From: Echinarachnius parma
Lineage: Eukaryota; Echinodermata; Echinoidea; Clypeasteroida; Echinarachniidae
Length of the DNA: 64,000 bases
Reading direction: 5' to 3'
Assembly: GCA_037951105.1 (NCBI GenBank)
Contig: JBAMJV010001308.1
Location: forward strand, 1-64,000
Part shown: piece after piece, positions 25,701 through 37,700 of the stretch
Layout: the number at the start of each line of letters is the position of its first letter
Numbering within the stretch: position 1 is the stretch's first letter
Notes under the pieces: model-generated
Told to the model about the DNA's origin: nothing
The model's database searches: none
The model's input: the letters and a program-made list of their open reading frames with translations, nothing else
Program-made: the position numbers and the translations under genes

Positions 25701-28700
25701 GAGCACAAGAATATACCGAGGAACAAAATATCTCAATTTAAATAGCAAACCCACTTTTCTACGAACACACTTATTTACAAAATCAATGTGATGCTTCCAA
25801 GACAATGTACTGTCAATTTGAACTCCTACAAAAGATGCCACACTCACATCATTAATGTCTGTGTTCGACAGTCTAAGAACACCATTTACAGCAATTACCC
25901 GTCGCTTACTTTTAATGAACATATAATTACTTTTCTTTAAGTTAATAGTAAGTTTATTAGCATGACACCATTTTTGAACTGCATTCAGTTGCTCATTAAC
26001 CTCATTTACATCAATTTCATTTTGATTCTCATCAAACGTGTGAAAAATATTTGAATCGTCCGCAAACAATCTGAAGTTAAAATAGTTAGTACAACAAGGT
26101 AAATCATTAATATAAATTAAAAACAATGTAGGACCTAGAACTGACCCCTGCGGCACGCCGCACGTTATAGTCTTTCGGGTAGATGTGGCCTCCTTATAGC
26201 ATAATGTCTGAGAACGATTCAAGAGATAATTAGCAAACCATTCGAAAGCAATACCACGTATACCATAATGTGCCATCTTTTCCAGCAAAATATCATGATT
26301 TATAGTGTCAAACGCCTTTTGAAAATCTATGAATATACCAAGCGTAACTTTTCTTTCATCCATCGACCTCATAAGCGTATTAATAAGATTAATCAAAGAA
26401 AGTTTTGTACTATATTTCTTACGGAATCCATACTGATGTTTATACAAAATATCATTAGTCTCCAAAAAATCAATTAAACGAACATTCACAATTTTTTCAA
26501 ATATTTTCCCAACAACTGGCAAGACTGAGATAGGCCTGTAATTTCCTGGATCAGTCTTTGCCCCCTTTTTATAAATAGGGGTTACCTTTGCTACCTTAAG
26601 ACAATCAGGAAAAGTACCCTTTTCTAATGACAAATTAAAAATGTAAGTTAGTGGTACAACAATAAAGTTAGCTGCATCCTTTATCAGTCTTATTGGTAAA
26701 TTATCATATCCATGGGATTTCTTACTGTCTAGGGCACACAAATAATCAAAAACTTCCCTTTCTGTCACGGGTTTCCAAAACAAGGATTTATCATTTCTTC
26801 TACCCAAGTATTCCTTATAACTATAACGTACATTTGGAATCTTCTGTGCCAAGTTTGACCCAATTGTAACAAAATAATTATTTAACTCCTCAGCTATATC
26901 CCCCTCTGAGGACACAACTCTGGCTGCTCCATCAGTACGATCAGTCGGGAGAACCAACTCATCTATATCTAATTTCTTAGAATTCCCTCTTCCACTAATC
27001 AATTCATTTATAGTTTTCCATGTTTTGCCTGTATCATGTTTATTATCGTCAAATAATTTACTATAATAAATTCGTTTAGCATTCTTAATTACAGTTGTCA
27101 ATGCATTCCTATACTTCTTATACTTGTGTGCATATTCTACATTAAAATTGGACGCTTTATAGTTATTATACAAACTATGTTTCTTTTTAATAGACTTAAG
27201 AATTGCTGTAGATATCCATGGCTTTTTCGGTGTATGTCTTTTCTTCGCACTATTGTGCACAATATTCGGAGCATGTTTATCACACATCTTTACAAACAAA
27301 TCATAAAATACAGAGTAAGCCGTATTAACATCGGTATATCTACACACACAATCCCAATTTGTGCTTGCTAAATCCTCATGAAACTCGTGGACATTAAAAT
27401 GTTTATATGAGCGAGCAACTTTTCTCAAAGGCACAACCTTATTCACAATAGGATGATGATCAAATAAAACAAATATAGGAAAATGGTCAGATACATCAGT
27501 TTCTATAACACCTGAGTGAATAACGGAATTACTTATATTAGTATAAACATGATCAATAAGAGATGAAGAGTGATCTGTCACTCTTGTCGGCATTGTGATA
27601 ATCTGTTGTATTCCTGTACTTTCCATTGTGCTCAAATAATCATCTGTTCTTGTATCAACATTTGTTTGTGATAAATCTATATTAAAATCGCCTAACAAAA
27701 TTATATTTGACCTTCCAACATTTAATTCTTCTAAGACACCAAATAAACTATCTTGAAATTGACCAATGTCAGTATTTGGTTTACGGTAAATAATACCAAT
27801 AACAATTTTACTATCACGTTCAATTATCTCCAGCCAGAGACTTTCAGCATGTAAAACAGAGTAATCTAATCTTGCATATTTCAATGTGTTCCGGAGGTAT
27901 GCTCCAACCCCACCTCCTCTTTCAGCCTCACGGCAGTTAACCTCAAGGACATAATCATTTAAAGCTAAAGTATCAACATTGTGAACATTCCATACTTCTG
28001 ACAGGGCAATCACATCAAATTTGGAGGCAATACTATATTCATAAAGAAAGCTTAATTCACCGATATTCTTAGTTAGAGACCTAATATTAACATGAGTAGC
28101 ACTAAAAGAGTTAACAAATTTAGAGTGCATATTACTATCAAAATTACTAGGATTTAAACTATATGTTCTCAAATCAAAATTATTATCATCATGGTTATTC
28201 ACTAACATAGTCAAATATTGGGAAGTCTATCAAAGCCTCAAAATAGAGAGAAACATACTACGCAAGGAAATGGAGCTTAAAGTCCCTGTACTGGACATCG
28301 TCTATGCCCAGTTCGAAGAGATCATCCGGGCTCCGGATGACCTTGTAGGCATCGTCTTGCAGTTTGCAGACAATGTTCCCATACTTTGTTGTGGCACTTT
28401 TCACTGAAGGGGACTCCTTCGCTCTCATCAGAACAGAAAACCTCAGTGATGTGAGGTCTTCATTAATGAAAACCCCTCTCATGGCATCCTTCCCCTTCAA
28501 TCGAAACCGTCCATCGTAGAAACGGTCTCGCTTTCTCCTGGAAACAAATCTGACGATGGCCTGCCTGCTCCTCCCTCCCTCTCTCTTCTTTCCGAGCCGA
28601 TGGCACGAAGAAATGTCGTTTGGCTGGATGTCGACCCCGACCTCCCTTGCCACCTTGCAGATGTTGTCCGCCAGAGAATATGTGCTGTTGAAATGCATTA

Positions 28701-31700
28701 GTGCATATCACTGACCGTAAGTCCGCACAAACCTAATAATGGCGGCATCCAGTGGTCGCATGAATAGTGGTATACCCGATAGAGTTTTATAATTATGATG
28801 TAACAAGTACGATAAACGCTATTATTGAGTTGCATTGCCCATTAAGCATGTTAAGACGAGATACAAAATTACATTGCGTTGTATGTCAGTCACGTTAGTT
28901 TTCAATTATAATTGCAAGGATTAAAATCTCCTTCTCGCCATAACCATTCGATAATGATGCGTATGATGCTAGTTTCAACGAGTTGTATGTCTGGGATTTG
29001 GAACATCACGTGTCCTTCGGTGGTCTACCAAATGTCGATGGATTGTTTGTAACATTAACGTTTATTCTACGTTACATCTGTATAATTAGTTCTTTGTCAT
29101 TCAACCAAAGCATTTCTCTCTCAAATCGCAGATATTTTAGCATCAACGGTATCGCGGGCCTGAACGAAGGGGATCTGTGTGAGATGCCAAACATCGACCT
29201 ACTGGAGCTGGACTATAACAGTTTAGATGAAGACACCCTCGATGAACATACATTCGACTGTCTTACGCTCCTCTCAACACTGTAAGTTCGGCCCTACTTT
29301 CTGCGAACAATTAAGCGCGAACAGCTTCGACCAAATCTCGGGATTTGGGAATTTGACGGTTGACATTTATAATATCACATATAACATCGTATTATAAATA
29401 CCAATTCATCCGTTTAGTTATTGTATTGTATTGTCCCCTATACTGCGCAAATCAGGCGGATACGGGACCGTAGGGATAGGACCAACACTCCTGTAATTGG
29501 ACATGCGCAATGATCAAATATACCACCGTGATCGTCCGATGGTTCAAAACAATATCTTTGAATATTTCCGGCAAAGAAGGATTATTAATTAACATTTCAA
29601 ATAGTACCTTTGATTTTTTTTTTCTCTAGACAACTTGGTAGCAACAGCTTCAACTATGTCCCCGCTGCCCTTCAGTTCCAGGAGCGACTGCAGTCCTTGC
29701 AAACTCTGTGAGTATTTATAAGAAGAGATGATTTCCAAAAGGTCCTAGATCCATTTCCATACAAATTGATTTAACGATATATTTACATTTACGTAGCTAT
29801 CTTGGAATCCACATTTTACGACAAATTACTCACTAAAAAAAAAATATATAGAAAGTTCATTTGTCACATTCCCATAGGCACGTGTACACAGTTCGACAAA
29901 GAAACCTGTTTTCCTCGAAAGTTGAAACAGTGGATATAGCGCCTTTTGGAAGAAAGCTCTTCATATCAGAAGAGTTAATTTCTAACAGGTGCTAGATCCA
30001 TTTTCATTACAAAAATGGACTTAACGATACCATTAATTTTGATAAGCTGCCTTGCTAACTACGTATCCACATTTTACGACACATTACTCACTCAAAATCA
30101 AAATGTAGAAAGTTCAATTTTCACATTCCTATATGCACGTGTACAAAGTTTGGCAAAGAAACCTGTTTTCCTCGAAAGTAGAAAAGGTGGATATAGCGCC
30201 TTTTAGAAGAAAGCTCTTCATATCAGAAGAGATAATTTCCAAAAGTTGCTAGATACATTTTAATTACACAAATGGAGTTAACGATACCATTGTTTTTAAT
30301 AAGCTGCGTTGCTCTCTCGGAATACCAATTTACTACATCATGATATGGAACGTCTCAATGTTAAGATTCTCAAAGGCATGTGTATAAAGTGTTGGGCACA
30401 GAAACATGTTGTTCTCGATGGTAGGACACGTGGATTTAGCGCCTTTTGCAGTTAAATTCGTCAACAACAGTGACACTGTATGTTTGTATGTATCCTTTGC
30501 AAAACATTTCAGTAACTTTAGTGCGATGTTGTATTGACGTCACTAACAACAGTTTTGCACCTTGAAAATCGATAACCTCATTGTTTTAGGATGTTTTTCC
30601 CTTTTTGTATCTTTGTGTTTGCATTACGTTTGTTAAAATAACATTGATTCTTTGTAAACATGGTTAAGTACTTATTTTTCCTACTTTTGAATCGCTTTTA
30701 TGATTTTTTTTGTTGAAGGGGCCTTTCAAGCAACCAGTTGACATATCTGCTGGAAGGGGCCTTCTCAAACGTGACAACGCTTCGGACATTGAATCTTAAC
30801 TCTAATCGCATTATTACCATAGAGAACGGAGCTTTCCCGGAGTTCATCGCATCTGTGTAAGTATTTCTACTTAGACGATTAAGATGATTCCAATTGCGTT
30901 ATATTATAGCTGTTTGTATTACCTTTCATAGAAACAAATGTTTTGCGAGAGAAATGTATTTTTATTATATTATATCCACACCTGTATTCATATTTCCAAC
31001 TAGCATTTTTAAGACGGACAACATCGTGCAATATTGGTTGCTTCATCCGTCCCTGCCTGATATGACTATATATTGTTTTTTTTTTTACAGAAATCCAAAA
31101 TTTTACTTAATTTTTACTCTTAGTTGGACCAAACTAGTATGGAAAGCCAATATGTAGCCTTTGGATATTCAAAAACACAAGAAACAAGAACAATAACTTT
31201 TTTTTATAAATGTATCCATCACGAACAAAAAATCTCCTTGATGATGGAAAATATCAATGATTTGAATCAACATTTTATGCCCTTGAAAAGGGACTTTTAT
31301 AAGAATTTCAAAGAAACTACCCAGCTAGCCACCTGACGTCGGGCCGATGTCGGAATTTGGTTGCCGGATGTCGGCATATCGCCGTTGGCTCGAGGTTAAA
31401 ATATCCGCCAGCCCAACATCGTCACGACGTCATTTTTGTGATATATTGGCATAACGTCATTTTCCGACAATGGCCCAACATCATCTCATGACATGATGTT
31501 GGGCCATTGTCGGAAAATGACGTTATGCCAATATATCACAAAAATGACGTCGTGACGATGTTGGGCTGGCGGATATTTTAACCTCGAGCCAACGGCGATA
31601 TGCCGACATCCGGCAACCAAATTCCGACATCGGCCCGACGTCAGGTGGCTAGCTGGGTAGTGGCTAGATTTTAACTTCGAATCTTTGTGATACACCCCCT

Positions 31701-34700
31701 TCGCTTTTTCTGATCATTACGCTACAATAACGTTATATATCAATGTCTGCCTGTCTCGTGGTAACCTTCAAAATCTTCACTTTTGATTTTTATAAATGTT
31801 CGCCCATTATTGGCGACTAATGAATAATTAAATACTGCTTATAATCTCACATTTACCCATTCTTTGGAGAGTATTAGAAAGTTATTGATGCTTAATTAGT
31901 GATCATTTTTTTTTATCACGATCACATGTTTGTTTCTGTTGAAGACACAACCCGCGATTGGCAACTTTAATTTGGAAAAGTCCGTATAGAAAGATATATT
32001 GTATACTTAGCGTAGGTACGAAGTATTAGGCATGTTGCATGTATGTAGTACCCAAGTCATTAGTGAAAAGCCATTTAATCATCCACCTTGAATGGGAGAA
32101 ACATTGGGGAACGGCTCTGAAAGGGATCTATATAGTGACTTTGATGAAATAAGCAAACATTTATGAATTTTTGATGATATTATTATGTATTAATAATAAC
32201 ACAAAATCAATCGTAATGGTGGTAATATAGGGCACGTTTCTTAATGTTGTGCTTTGTATGTCCACTCAGTAATGTGTGACAAATTCGAGTTAAATGTTCC
32301 CCAAAAGGACCTTTACGACGCGGCAGAGATGAACTACTCAACCTCAAGCACCGTGGTGCTACTTCAGTTGGTGAAGACGTATGGAGAACAATCAGATCGC
32401 TTGACATCTCATCGAAGCGGCCCACTCATCGAGGCGTCAAAGGAGGACGCAGAATTTTAAAGCGGAAAAGAAACATCCCAGGTGCGATCAGAGAACCATT
32501 GGCAACCACATCTGAAGCTGTAGAAGCTGCAACAACGCTACAGCAGGTGACCTGTCACTCTCAATTTGCACTATGGAATGCACGATCGATAAAGAACAAG
32601 ACTCATATGATCTCCGACCTAGTTGCTTCCAACCATGTTGATATACTGGCCATAACGGAAACATGGCTCACTGGAGATGCCCGTGACAATCGCTCCTTGG
32701 CAGACCTAAGTTCGTCGCTGCCCACCCACCAGCTCCTGCACTCTCCTCGTAGCAACAGATCCGGCGGCGGTGTGGGTGTGTGCATCCATAAGAACTTCAG
32801 CGTACGTGTTGAACAACATGAGACTCCTGAATCCTTTGAGTACATGAATATGCTTATCACCCGACAGGAACAGAAGCCCTTGCGTCTGGTTATTGTGTAC
32901 CGACCGCAAAGGACAAGAGATCGGAGACCCACTGTGCCGACATTTTTCCAAGAATTTGCAAGTCTAATCGAGAGATTGTTGACAGAGCCTCACAGTCTTG
33001 TTATTACAGGAGACTTTAACTTTCATCTCGATAATATCAACAACGACAATGAAGCTTCCACTTTCTTGGATTTAATTACATCATCAGACCTCAAACAGCA
33101 TGTTAACTTTCCCACCCACCTGAAAGGGCACACCCTTGACTTGATCCTGACTCGTACTTCAGATGACATAGTATCTCAAGTATCCTGCACCAGTTACCTA
33201 CCATCGGATCATGCAGCCCTTCTTTGCCAACTCGCAATTGGCAAACCCCCTCCTGTTAAAACTGAAATCAGTTTTAGGAAGTTGAAAAACATTAACATTG
33301 ATTCATTCCGCAGTGACATCCGAAATTCAGAACTGTACATCTCTCCATTTGACAATGTAGATTGCCTGATCGAGCAGTATGAAACCACGCTGCGGGACCT
33401 TCTCGACGAGCATGCTCCTCTTGTCACTAGGACAATCACATCTCGACCTCGCTCACCGTGGTTTAATGAACGCTGTCGGGAAGCTAAGCAAAGCCTACGA
33501 AGACTGGAAAGGCGCTGGCGTAGTTCTTCGTTGGAAGTTGATCATCAGATCTTTGTTGACGAAGCTGCGCGATACAACAAACTTCTATCTCAAACAAAAA
33601 GGGACCACCTGTCATTTGAATTGGAGGAATGTGGTCCTCGTGAATTTTTTCTCAAAGTTGATAGACTGTGGCATATGGGATGTTCTAAAATCCTTCCCAA
33701 AAGTGACGATGGGAATTCTTCTCTGGCTGACCGCTTCGCTACATTCTTCGCCGATAAGACCGAGAACATTGTTAAGTCCCTTCATGAACCCCAACAACAT
33801 GATCTGAACAGCTTTCCAGAGCAGGAAACTCATCATAGATTTGATGAGTTTTGTGCTGTCTCACAACGTCAAGTGGAATTGGTCATTTCAAGCTCCAAAT
33901 CAACTACATGTGGACTCGATCCCCTTCCTACTGATCTCCTCAAAAAATGTACCGAGGAACTGGTTCCAGCCATCACCAACGTAGTCAACTCAACAATAAA
34001 AAATGGACATTTCCCAGAAACACTCAAACATACGCACATTATTCCACTGTTGAAGGCAAACAAACTTGATCAAGATGAGTTAAAGAATTATAGACCAATT
34101 GCTCATCTGAATTTCATTGGAAAAATAATTGAAAGATTGATTGTGAGTCAACTTCAAACATATCTGATGAATAACAACTTGTTTGCTAGCACCCAATCTG
34201 CATACAGACCTAATCACAGCTGTGAAACCGCAGTTGTCCGAGTCGTCAACGATATTCTGCTTGCTCTAGATAGAGGAGATGAGGCGATCCTTCTTCTCTT
34301 GGACTATTCAGCGGCCTTCGATACTATAAATCAAGATAAACTGTTGTTACGGCTAGAAAAAAGATACGGAATATGTGGTAACGCATTGAAATTGATACGC
34401 TCCTATTTGGAAAATAGAACTCATTGTGTTGTTATTGGTGACTCTAAGTCAGAGTTTCATTCAAATTTATACGGTGTCCCTCAAGGATCTGTGATTGGAC
34501 CACTTGCTTATAGCCTGTACTCTGCTCCAATACAAGATATCATAGTTCATCATGGGTTGAATTGTATGATGTATGCAGACGATACCCAGATTTATGTATG
34601 CATAGTAAAAGGTACTCAATTAGATGCAATATCTAGGTTACAGGCTTGCATTCAGGATGTTAAGTATTGGTCTCATCAAAATTATTTGAAATTGAATGCT

Positions 34701-37700
34701 GAAAAAACAGAGGTTTTGCACTTTGTTAGTAGGTTTAGGCAATGTCAACAAATTGATAATGTAATTATTGATGAAACCGTTGTTAATACTGCTTCTAACT
34801 CTGTGAGAGACTTGGGCGTTCAATTAGATAAACATCTTGCAATGAACGCACATGTGAATAATGTATGTAAATCTGCCTCACTAGCTTTGTATAAGATAGG
34901 TACGGTTCGGCAATATTTGTCAAAAGAGGCCACCGAGAGATTGGTTCATGCACACGTGATGTCACGAATTGATTATTGTAATAGTGTGTTGTATGGGCTC
35001 CCAGACCTGCAAATCAGCAAGTTGCAAAGAATTCAAAATTCAGCTGCAAGATTGGTTGTGCGAGCCAAAAAACATGAGCATGTAACTCCAATCTTGCAAG
35101 AGTTACATTGGCTCCCTGTGAAATTTCGGATTCAATATAAAATTCTTTCTTTAGCATACTTGTCCTTGCAAGGTCAGGGCCCCGAATACCTTAAAAGTTT
35201 ATTAACAGTATATCGTCCTGCTAGGAATCTGCGCTCCCAGAGTAAGTCCCTCTTACTTTGTCCAATATTTAATACATTATCTTATGGGGCACGTACATTT
35301 GCATTTGCAGCAGCAACACTATGGAACACTCTCCCTGAAAGTATAAAACAATTAGACTCTATTGATAAGTTCAGGACTAATTTAAAAACTCACTTATTTT
35401 TGAAGTAATATACGTATATAAATTCATTTTTAATTCTATTATTATTCTACTGTCACTTGTGTTAGACTTCTTTCCTATTTTCATCTCTTACCTATCTCTG
35501 TACTTATCCTTTCATGCTTCCTTCTTATGCGCATAGAGACCCTATTCTAGGCGTGATATGCGCTATACAAGAAACGTTTATTATTATTATTATTATTATT
35601 ATTAATGGATGTTACATGGCCGAGTTATAAGCGAAAATTCAACGTGATATTTGCTATTGCACAGTCTTTGTACGCAGTTAAAAACAATCCAGTACATAAG
35701 TATAAATATGAACAATCATACATATCTTCATAACGTAAGGCAAAACAATTTGGAAAACCGAAAGCTTTTTAATCCCTTTTTTGGAAGTACGAACATGCAT
35801 GTAAGAACCACTCGATTTCCAAGTTAGTTTAGAGGATTGTATTAATGTTATTAGACTTCAAATACTCTTTCAATGAGTTTCAATTACCAAAGTATTTATC
35901 GAGAAACAGCTGATTTTTCTGTATTGGAACATGTTTATGGGTCATGCAAACTTATCCACGATGTCGCCCTCATACAACATCATGTGCAAAGTACCATACA
36001 CACCCAGACAGGGGCAAATTAAAAGTGGCATCCTTACTTCCATCATTTTTTTGTTTTATTCTCTTTATTACACAGGTCTTTATCCTCCAATAACTTCCAT
36101 TTTCTTCACGAGAACATGTTCACCGGTCTAGCATACCTATCCACGCTCTCGCTTTCAAACAACAATATCGATAAGATACCCGAAACAGCATTTGATAACT
36201 GCACGAGTCTCGCCAATTTGTAAGTTATCGTAATTTTTGTTTTTGGATGGGCTGGTGAAATTAACAGTAGGTATGTTAGTTTGAAAGGACTTATTATAGG
36301 ATAGGTTTACAAAATCAAAAGTCACACCTGTAATTTTCTTTCATCATTCAATGGGTACACGTTTTCGCTTTCAGTCAACTGCACCGATAACATTCCCGAG
36401 ACAGTATAAACTTGCATCAGTCTCGCAAATTTGTTAGTAATAACAATCTATTGTTTGGGGAAGGGATGATGGAAATACAATGGCGAGTTTAAAGAGGTTA
36501 TTTATATTTACCACGTTCATTTGTTTATTGAAACCATAATTCGAAGATGGCACGTTTGAATACAAAATACGCTTCGATATGAAGAGTTTGATTCCAAACG
36601 GCGCTATAGCCACTTTTTTCATATTTCGAGGAAAACAGGTTTCTTTGCCCAATTCTGTACACTTGCCTATAGGAATATGAAAACTGAACGTTCTATATTT
36701 TGATTTTGAGTGAGTAATTTGTCGTAAAATTGTGTTTCTTAGATAGATACGTAGCTAATACATTAAATCGTTAACTCAATTGTTTATGGAAAGTTGATTA
36801 AGCGCATTTGGAACGGAGCTTTTCAATATTTATTTGATGATAAATTATATTTGTTCATCTTATTGCAATTTATTTCCACAGAGATCTGAGAAACAACCAG
36901 ATCGGTCGGGTTCTCATCACGCATTTTGAAGACTGCCCTCTAACGACGCAACTCCTACTTGACAACAACGAGCTTGCTTACATAGAGGATGGCACCTTTG
37001 CACACATCACTTCTTCCAGCAGTCTGTACCTCAATGATAACGAGCTAACGGATATACCAATGGGGGAAGACTTCCACAACAAGACCTTTACGAGATTGTA
37101 AGTATGAGCTGAGGCTTACATCGATTATAATATCATGCTTGTTATTTTAGCCATACTCGTAACTTGAGTAAATCGTCTAGTTTACTAGTTTAGAGAGCAC
37201 ACAATTAATGTAGGAACAATATTACTTAGCTGTACGTTTTTTTTTCTTCATTTAATTGTTGATACTGCAAAATAACATATACATAGACAATATACATGTA
37301 CCTTATTTGATCTCCCAATGCATCATTATCATCATCAACTTCATCATCATCATCATTATCATCATGACTGTCATCACCACCATGCATGATGTCTAAATAA
37401 TACAATTTTATTTACCACAGTGCATACTGAAAAATAGTAGTTCATTCGTGTTATAATGATGAAAACATACAAATTATCAACTCATATATTTATCTATTAA
37501 TCAGTCAATCAATTTGTAATTTGTTGTTCCCCGATGTTCAGGTATTTGCATAATAACAGAATCACGTCAATCAAGACTAGAGCATTTTGGAACCTGGTTA
37601 CAACCTATTTGTAAGTACAATCATTGAAAATCTGTAACACTTTACAATTTCTAGAATTATGATTAAGACAATTATAATGATCATATTGTATTGTTATTTT

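Larger units (their letters stand above)
24926..28710 (-). mobile_element. CR1/Daphne-like non-LTR retrotransposon, nearly intact
   Basis: It contains an ORF1-like reading frame (28258-28698), an endonuclease/reverse-transcriptase ORF2 (25236-28214, one stop inside), a 3' UTR, and a 3' tail made of short AACTTC-type repeats at about 24926-24950. The order and the ORF1 motif CHRLGKK match CR1-group LINEs; the exact clade cannot be fixed by eye. The 5' end may be truncated. It lies antisense in an intron of the LRR gene. Confidence 0.9.
24625..28857. mobile_element. Small TIR element split by the minus-strand LINE
   Basis: The left end reads TTAAAGGGCAATGCAACT and the right end AGTTGCATTGCCCATTAA, an inverted pair. 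About 300 bases of element lie left of the LINE and about 140 right of it, so the LINE landed inside an older MITE. Confidence 0.65.

Noticed and set aside
32603..32951. Minus-strand frames within the L2-like LINE
   Set aside because: They are antisense shadows of the endonuclease coding sequence.
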